From contig JAOUOP010000030.1 in NCBI GenBank assembly GCA_029880325.1, positions 1 to 64,000 on the forward strand: a stretch of 64,000 nt of DNA. The letters are read 5' to 3'. Positions 59,097-64,000 of the stretch are shown in pieces. The notes below the pieces were generated by a model. The model was not told the origin of the DNA. It worked only from the letters and a program-made list of their open reading frames with translations, and ran no database searches. How positions within the stretch are numbered: position 1 is the stretch's first letter; the number at the start of each line of letters is the position of its first letter. A program made the position numbers and the translations under genes. The stretch comes from Myxococcales bacterium (GTDB lineage: Bacteria; Myxococcota_A; Polyangia; Polyangiales; JAFGIB01).

Positions 59097-60485
59097 GTGA
59101 AGGAACGACTCGAGGCAGTTCAGCAGGTCTTTTGGGCACTGCTCGCCACAGGTGTGCTGGTGGCTTTGATCGGTCTACCGGTCGGCGACGACGAGGACAC
59201 CATGGATGTCCTCGACGAGCTGATCGCCTTCAAGGCGCGCTTCGATCGCAAGGTGCTCGAGGAGACCTTGCTCGCCCACGCCAGCTCCCAGGGCATGGTT
59301 GCCCTCGACGACGTGGTGCGGGCCAGCCGCGAGCCCAATGCCCCCGCGCTGGCGGTGGCCCGCGGCGCGACGCCGATCGCACCGCGGGCGGCCCTGGAGC
59401 TTCGCACCCTGGGCCAGGTCGATGCGCTCACGCGCAAGGGCTCCACCGTGGCCGTCGCGGCTCCCAAGGCCGAACCCCTGGGCCAGGCCCTGGCCTGGCG
59501 CCTGGCGCGGCTCGAGGGCGAGCGCTACGAGCTGCTGACGGCCACGCTCACGGGCCGTTCGGCCACGGCCGCCGAGAGCGATCGAGAGCGGCAGGTGGCC
59601 CAGGCGCGGCGCGTCTGGCTGGAGGCCAATCGGGCCTACAAGGTCGCCACCGGCCGTCATGCCAAGGCCACCGAGCTGCACGAGATGCGCGTGAAGTGGA
59701 AGGCGCCCTGGAAGTCGATCCAGCGCGCCGACGACAATCGCAAGGAGGCCGAGGCCGAGCTACAGGCCGCGGTCGAGGCACGCGACTCGACCCGCGCCCG
59801 CTACGACCAGCTCAGCAAGACCGCCCAGGCCTTTCGCGGAGGCGACGGGCCGGCGGGCGAACACGGGGCGGTCGAGGTCGTGGTCGTGGACCTGGATTCC
59901 AAAAAGCACCACAAGCTGCTCATCGCCGCGCCCATGGACGTGCGCGAGGCGCCGCTGCCAAGCCTGCAGAATGTGGGCTTTCCGGTGGCCAAGGAGTCGG
60001 GGCTGTGGCGCGAGCTGAAGGGGCGCAGCGTCGACGAGTCGATCGCTTGGCTCGAGCAGCGCTTCAGCTGGCACTACGCGCATACCGAGGTGGGAGGAGT
60101 GAAAGTCGGCGGCATGACGCTCTTGCAGCTGGCGCCGCTTCTACTCGTCGCTCTCTTTCCGCTGTTGATCCGCCGCAGTCGTCGCCTCAGCGACAGCTAC
60201 AACCCCTTCGGCACGACCGCGCCGGGGGAGCTTCCGCGGGTCGGCTTCGGCGGTGTGGTGCCGAACCTGCTGGTGCTGGTGGTGCTGCCGGCCCTGGCCA
60301 GCGGTCTGTGCGTCTGGTCGCTGCTCGAGATCGAACACGTTCCGCTGATCCCGATCCTGTGCGCCCTTGCCGTCATCGGCTTGGGCAGCTGGTCGCTGGC
60401 GGCGCTGGGAGACTTGCTCGACCTGCGCGACGCCATCGTCCGCAGCACCAGCGAGCGGCCGCCGCTGCCGCCGGCCGGCTCGTGA
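59097..60485 (+). CDS. Multi-pass membrane protein with long extracytoplasmic/coiled region, unknown function
   Basis: The 462-residue protein starts at GTG with a membrane helix (about 12-28, VFWALLATGVLVALIGL). A hydrophilic region of about 320 residues follows; its middle (about 160-250) is a Lys/Glu/Ala-rich coiled coil (DDNRKEAEAELQAAVEARDSTRARYDQLSK). Three further helices cover about 345-365, 395-415 and 425-445. No domain is recognised. GLWRELKGRSVDESIAWLEQRFSWHYAHTEVGGVKVGG may be a small folded unit just before the second helix. It is divergent from the ACP gene. Confidence 0.7.
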   Translation: MKERLEAVQQVFWALLATGVLVALIGLPVGDDEDTMDVLDELIAFKARFDRKVLEETLLAHASSQGMVALDDVVRASREPNAPALAVARGATPIAPRAALELRTLGQVDALTRKGSTVAVAAPKAEPLGQALAWRLARLEGERYELLTATLTGRSATAAESDRERQVAQARRVWLEANRAYKVATGRHAKATELHEMRVKWKAPWKSIQRADDNRKEAEAELQAAVEARDSTRARYDQLSKTAQAFRGGDGPAGEHGAVEVVVVDLDSKKHHKLLIAAPMDVREAPLPSLQNVGFPVAKESGLWRELKGRSVDESIAWLEQRFSWHYAHTEVGGVKVGGMTLLQLAPLLLVALFPLLIRRSRRLSDSYNPFGTTAPGELPRVGFGGVVPNLLVLVVLPALASGLCVWSLLEIEHVPLIPILCALAVIGLGSWSLAALGDLLDLRDAIVRSTSERPPLPPAGS

Positions 60486-60531
60486 GCGCAGCCTGGCGGC
60501 GACCTTTGGTCCTTCACCGTGGAGCCTACCG

Positions 60532-61107
60532 ATGCGTCTTTCAAAACCGCGCCTGCAGCCCCTGCCCTCCGAGCAAGTCCCCGACGAGGTGCGCAAGTAC
60601 ACCGGCAGCCGTCCCGGTGCGCCCGTCCTGAACATCTACCGCACGCTTTCGCGCTACCCCAAGCTCGCCAAGCGCTGGTTGGTCTTCGGTGCTCACATCC
60701 TGGCCAAGAATACCCTGAGCGATCGCGAGCGCGAGATCGCGATCCTGCGCACGGGCTTTCGCTGCCGCTCCGAATACGAATGGGGTCAGCATGTGCGCAT
60801 CGGGCTGAGCGTGGGGCTGACCCAGGCCGACGTCGTGGCCATCGCCAAGGGGCCCGACGACGCGCACTGGGCAGCTGCGGAGGCGGCGCTGTTGCGCGCC
60901 ACCGACGAATTGCACGACGACTCGTTTATCGGCGACGCCACCTGGGCGGCCCTTTGCGCTCACTACGACGAAAAGCAGCTGCTCGACCTCATCTTCACCG
61001 TGGGTCAATACACGCTGGTCTCGATGGTGCTCAACAGCCTGGGGGTGCAGCTCGAGGAGGGCACCGACGGCTTCGCGGGCACGCTCGGTGAGCTCGCGCC
61101 GGAGTAG
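60532..61107 (+). CDS. Carboxymuconolactone decarboxylase family protein
   Basis: The 191-residue protein starts MRLSKPRLQPLPSE; GGAG lies 8 bases upstream. The AhpD/CMD helical fold shows LVFGAHILAKNTLSDREREIAILRTGFRCRSEYEWGQHVRIGLSVGLT, with the conserved Glu and His. The CxxC of AhpD peroxidases is absent: only one Cys (FRCRSEYEWGQH) is there. It is therefore more like gamma-carboxymuconolactone decarboxylase or a related isomerase. Substrate is unknown. It follows the membrane protein gene and precedes a lipoprotein gene by 9 bases. Confidence 0.85.
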   Translation: MRLSKPRLQPLPSEQVPDEVRKYTGSRPGAPVLNIYRTLSRYPKLAKRWLVFGAHILAKNTLSDREREIAILRTGFRCRSEYEWGQHVRIGLSVGLTQADVVAIAKGPDDAHWAAAEAALLRATDELHDDSFIGDATWAALCAHYDEKQLLDLIFTVGQYTLVSMVLNSLGVQLEEGTDGFAGTLGELAPE

Positions 61108-61116
61108 GGGAGGGCG

Positions 61117-61698
61117 ATGGGACATTGGGGCAAGACGCTGGGCCACCTGGGGGCGTTCACACTCTGCTTGGCGAGCATGGGCTGTGACGGCCATGGCGTC
61201 TTTGGCATGTCGTGTTCCGAGGCTGGTTGCGGCTCGGCGCTCATGGTGACCGTTCCGGTTGCAGGTCCGGGCGTCGAGTTGGGGGTGACGGCGCTCAACC
61301 TGGAGGTGGATGGTGTGGCCGGCGATTGCGAAGTTTCGGTCGAGCAGATGCAGCAGCCCCAGGACTGTGGCCAGGGTGTCCAGGCGATGCTGGAGCGCAC
61401 TGCCGTGTGCACGTCGGAAACGCATGCTGACGGAGCCGAAAGCGAGAGTTGCCGTCCCGATGGTGGTTTCGCGATTCGCGTGACTGCGGGTGGGACTCCC
61501 GCGGTGGTCAGCCTGGAGATCGTGGACGACGCGGGAGCTGCCACGCGCTTCGACCTAACGCCGCAATACGAGACGTTCTTTCCGAACGGTCCCGACTGCG
61601 AACCGGCCTGCGATGAAGCTCACATCGAGCTGGAGCCTCTCTCGCTGCAGCTCGGAGACGGCGGCGCCGCCGCTGGCGTTGCAGATGCCGGGCCGTGA
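61117..61698 (+). CDS. Cys-containing hypothetical lipoprotein
   Basis: The 193-residue protein has a signal peptide with the lipobox LASMGC (Cys near residue 23) and GGGGAGGG before the ATG. The mature part has about ten Cys residues in pairs (FGMSCSEAGCG, AGDCEV, DCGQGV, SCRPDG, CEPAC), suggesting disulfides. It contains beta-strand-rich segments (GFAIRVTAGGTPAVVSLEIVDDAG). No family is recognised. It is probably a periplasmic or surface lipoprotein. Confidence 0.75.
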   Translation: MGHWGKTLGHLGAFTLCLASMGCDGHGVFGMSCSEAGCGSALMVTVPVAGPGVELGVTALNLEVDGVAGDCEVSVEQMQQPQDCGQGVQAMLERTAVCTSETHADGAESESCRPDGGFAIRVTAGGTPAVVSLEIVDDAGAATRFDLTPQYETFFPNGPDCEPACDEAHIELEPLSLQLGDGGAAAGVADAGP

Positions 61699-61713
61699 GC
61701 CCTGCGGGTGCGA

Positions 61714-62685
61714 CTACCGCTTTTCGTCTTTGACGAAGAAGCGGCCAAACGGCAAAGACGCGATGCGCTTCTTGCGCGAGTACTCGCGGACGAATTTGCG
61801 CGCTTCCAGATCGTTTTCGTCGAAAGCCAGCGCCTGGCGGTAGGCGGCTGCGGCTGCGGCCTCGTCGCCCTTGGTGAGTTTGATCCGCGCCAGGGACATG
61901 TTGAGCCATTTGGAGGCTTCGACGTGTTTGCTGTCGAGTTCCAGGATCTCTTCGAAGGCTTTGATGGCGTCGGTGTAGCGCCGGTGGGCGAAGTGTCTCT
62001 TGGCATCCTTGACGAGCGCAGGATCGACCGCTTGCCTGGGTGGCTCGCTGCTCGTGCCGCCCTCGGGGCGCCGGCTGCGTCTGACGCCCGGTTCGGCCGC
62101 TTCCATGCTGCTGTCGCTGCTGCTGCGCTTGCGCCGCCGTTGACCGCCCGCTCCAGCTTCGGCCCTGGGGGGCGCGCTCGCTCCCCGCGGCCGCACGGAG
62201 GCCGGCGCTGGCACGCTCGCCTTTGCCGGCGGCTCCATCGGCGGCGGCGGCAGCGATTTCACCAACTCCGCGGGCCGCATGGAGCCGCTGACTTCGAAGA
62301 TGCGGCTGGCGTAGCTCGCGGTGGGGCTGACCGAGGATCCGTCCCAGCGGGCGTATTCGACCAGTTGGTGCATCTGCTCTTTGCGCGCCTCGTCGAGCGC
62401 GAGCAGTTCCAGGCCGACGCCCGGCTTACGACCTTCGAGAGCGGCGTGTTCGGCGTCCAGCACGTGGACCACCCGCGCCTGCAGCGGGATCTCGTGGCCC
62501 TCCGGAAGGCGCAGCACCACCTCGACCAGCGACATCACGCTGGGCGGGGAGTCGGTGGCCACGAAGAGGCCGCCCTGGCTGACGTCCGTCGCGTACAGCT
62601 CGACGAACTCGTTCCAGTTTTCACACCGGACTCGGAGCTTCTGACTGGTGGGGAAGCGCTGGCTTCTTCGCGGGCTGTCGTTCAT
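61714..62685 (-). CDS. PilZ-TPR protein
   Basis: The 323-residue protein starts MNDSPRRSQRFP (ATG 62685). A PilZ-like domain (about 8-110) carries QRFPTSQKLRVR and the DVSQGGLFVAT (D-x-S-x-GG) motif. The basic first half of the c-di-GMP site is imperfect (no clear RxxxR), so binding is uncertain. A Pro/Ser/Arg-rich linker (about 140-225) follows. The C-terminal TPR region (about 235-310) reads DAKRHFAHRRYTDAIKAFEEILELD. Such PilZ-linker-TPR proteins are typical of myxobacteria. It converges with the Cys-containing lipoprotein gene. Confidence 0.85.
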   Translation of the reverse strand: MNDSPRRSQRFPTSQKLRVRCENWNEFVELYATDVSQGGLFVATDSPPSVMSLVEVVLRLPEGHEIPLQARVVHVLDAEHAALEGRKPGVGLELLALDEARKEQMHQLVEYARWDGSSVSPTASYASRIFEVSGSMRPAELVKSLPPPPMEPPAKASVPAPASVRPRGASAPPRAEAGAGGQRRRKRSSSDSSMEAAEPGVRRSRRPEGGTSSEPPRQAVDPALVKDAKRHFAHRRYTDAIKAFEEILELDSKHVEASKWLNMSLARIKLTKGDEAAAAAAYRQALAFDENDLEARKFVREYSRKKRIASLPFGRFFVKDEKR

Positions 62686-62787
62686 CGCGCTCGAGCATCG
62701 ATAATAGCCTGATCGGGCCCCCACGTCGCCCTCCCCGAGCGCGATGGCGCGCCGTGATGTGGGCGGCCATCACACATACGACGACCG

Positions 62788-63417
62788 CTACTGCGTCATT
62801 GCGGCGGCGTCGATCGCGTCTTCGAGTTTCCAGGGATGGAAGCCGATCATGACGTCGTCTTCGATGAGGAAGACCGGCAGGGAAGTGGAGGGGTTGAGGC
62901 GCGCGAGGCGGGTGGCGGCGGCGTCGTCGTTGGCCACGTCGTATTCGCGTAGCTGAACGTCGCGGCCGAGCAGAAAGTCCCGCGAGCGGTCGCAGATGTA
63001 GCACCAGGGTGCCGCGTACATGGTGACGCGCACGCCGCGCCGGGCCTCTCGCAGCTCTTCGTAGGAGAGCATGGGCGTTTCCTCGGAGCGCCCGAGCGCG
63101 GTCGGGGCGGTTTCGGCATGCGTCTGCACATCGGTTTCCGGCGCTGAGGGGGGGGCTTGTGCCCGGCTGGGGATCTGGCCGGCCGCCGCGGCGTTTGAAG
63201 GCGCGCTTGGACCGGTCGAGGGCGCGAGCAGGCCCCGGACCATGACGGCCAGGGTCGTGACCAGGCCCAACGCCAGCGCGTAGGTCAGGAGCCTACTGGC
63301 CAGGCTTTCGGCCTCGGGCTCGCGCACCGAAAACGGTGATCGCTCGGGCCGGCGGCACAGGACGCATTTGCCGTCGGGGGCGGCGCTCAGCTGGTGTTTG
63401 CGGCACAGCTCGGTCAT
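62788..63417 (-). CDS. Membrane-anchored glutaredoxin-like protein
   Basis: The 209-residue protein starts MTELCRKHQLS (ATG 63417). An N-terminal zinc-knuckle-like motif (C-x-x-H and CVLC; DGKCVLCRRPE) precedes a membrane helix (about 43-61, LLTYALALGLVTTLAVMV). A flexible linker then leads to a glutaredoxin/thioredoxin fold (about 120-209) with VTMYAAPWCYICDRSRDFL, a CYIC redox site. The cis-Pro region appears as TSLPVFLIEDDVMIGF. The redox domain would sit either in the cytoplasm or outside, depending on topology that the sequence does not settle. Confidence 0.8.
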   Translation of the reverse strand: MTELCRKHQLSAAPDGKCVLCRRPERSPFSVREPEAESLASRLLTYALALGLVTTLAVMVRGLLAPSTGPSAPSNAAAAGQIPSRAQAPPSAPETDVQTHAETAPTALGRSEETPMLSYEELREARRGVRVTMYAAPWCYICDRSRDFLLGRDVQLREYDVANDDAAATRLARLNPSTSLPVFLIEDDVMIGFHPWKLEDAIDAAAMTQ

Positions 63418-63634
63418 CGGACCCGCGCGGCGTGCGGGCCCCTGATGTCCAGTGGCTCGTCGTGTGTCGGTTGGAAATGCAGCTGAACTCGCGCCATCGC
63501 GTCTGTCCTTCCCTCGAGGACGTGCCGCCGGACGAACCTCCCGGGCAAGTCGCGACTGCCAAGCGATTGTCGCCTTTTTGAGCGCAAGTTGCCAAAATCG
63601 GGGCCATGTTGCGAACCCAGGCCCGGCGGTGTCG

Positions 63635-64000
63635 ATGCGCGGTGCCGCGCTGAGTATGGCGGCGCGGGCAGCCTTGCGTGCGTTCGCCCTTGTACGCCGG
63701 CTCACTCTTTTCGGAGCCCTCGTCGCCTGCGGCGGCGCCGCTTCCGGTGCGTCGACCAGGCCGGCCCGGGCGGTCGCGGCCGGACCCATGGGTGATCCCG
63801 CCGCCGAGTGGCGGGAGCCCGCCAAGCCCGCCGAGCCCGCCGATGGCGGGACGGCGTCCGCCGATGCCGACCCCGCCGACTTCCCGCCCCCCGAGTCGCG
63901 CGAACTGCGTGCATTTACCGAGGCCGAGCTGGTTCGCATCCGCCGCGTCCAGCCCATCGTGCGCCGTGCCGCCCGCGAAAACAGCATCCCCGCCGATCTG
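63635..64000 (+). CDS. Putative lytic transglycosylase lipoprotein, N-terminal part (cut by window end)
   Basis: A reading frame starts at ATG 63635 (alternatives GTG 63629 and ATG 63656) and stays open to the window edge. The signal peptide LTLFGALVACGG ends in a lipobox. The mature N-terminus is Pro/Ala/Asp-rich. The last visible stretch, ELVRIRRVQPIVRRAARENSIPADL, resembles the start of an SLT (lysozyme-like) domain, where IxPxVxxAAxExxxDPxL precedes the catalytic Glu. The catalytic residue lies outside the window, so the assignment is tentative. Confidence 0.5.
   Translation, partial: MRGAALSMAARAALRAFALVRRLTLFGALVACGGAASGASTRPARAVAAGPMGDPAAEWREPAKPAEPADGGTASADADPADFPPPESRELRAFTEAELVRIRRVQPIVRRAARENSIPADL

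Overview
The window is about 64 kb of GC-rich bacterial chromosome. Gene content points to the Myxococcota (former Deltaproteobacteria). The evidence is a CdnL-type CarD regulator, Hanks-type Ser/Thr kinases fused to coiled coils, a membrane protein with an MXAN_5187-type C-terminal domain, a Cys-rich NCG-x-CG repeat lipoprotein, a PilZ-TPR protein, a Tgl/PilF-like TPR lipoprotein and a complete Che cluster. No rRNA or phylogenetic marker was compared, so a finer placement is not claimed.

Layout. 1-2.3 kb is mobile-element debris: the C-terminus of a Mu/Tn552-type transposase, an ExeA/TniB-like ATPase broken by one extra C, a small companion ORF, and on the minus strand the tail of an IS91-family transposase. 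2.3-13.2 kb holds a Cys-rich lipoprotein, the def-fmt-adenosyltransferase operon, a stand-alone MetE C-terminal-type protein, an SDR epimerase, a GtrA protein, an MXAN_5187-type membrane protein next to a cupredoxin-like secreted protein, and mqnD (futalosine menaquinone route). 13.2-25.1 kb holds a lipid-kinase-like gene beside tRNA-Leu(CAA), a kinase-coiled-coil protein, an N-formylglutamate amidohydrolase homologue, a fused homocysteine methyltransferase/MTHFR, an agmatinase-like gene, and a tight run of Tgl-like TPR lipoprotein, RodZ-like HTH protein, recO and a DUF971 protein.

25.2-34.3 kb is a chemosensory operon in the order cheY-cheA-cheW-cheW-HEAT-cheR-cheB-GAF-cheY, mostly with overlapping or near-abutting genes. 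It has no methyl-accepting chemoreceptor, so input must come from elsewhere. trpF follows.

34.9-46.7 kb is the most unusual part. Four paralogous polytopic membrane proteins of 600-676 residues share a DD motif in the first extracytoplasmic loop, an FRPLS-x-x-(S/T)H motif and a C-terminal soluble domain, resembling GT-C/TMTC-like glycosyltransferases. They flank a large FtsX-type permease without an ATPase and a beta-barrel-like outer membrane protein. Two face away from each other across a short promoter region. The last two run into hisIE.

47.4-64 kb carries cdnL, recA and cinA, a split M16 protease pair (one active-site subunit and one lipoprotein partner), glmS, a GT4 glycosyltransferase, a PspB-like/kinase fusion, an orphan acyl carrier protein, unknown membrane and lipoproteins, a PilZ-TPR protein, a membrane-anchored glutaredoxin-like protein, and the start of a putative lytic transglycosylase lipoprotein cut by the window edge.
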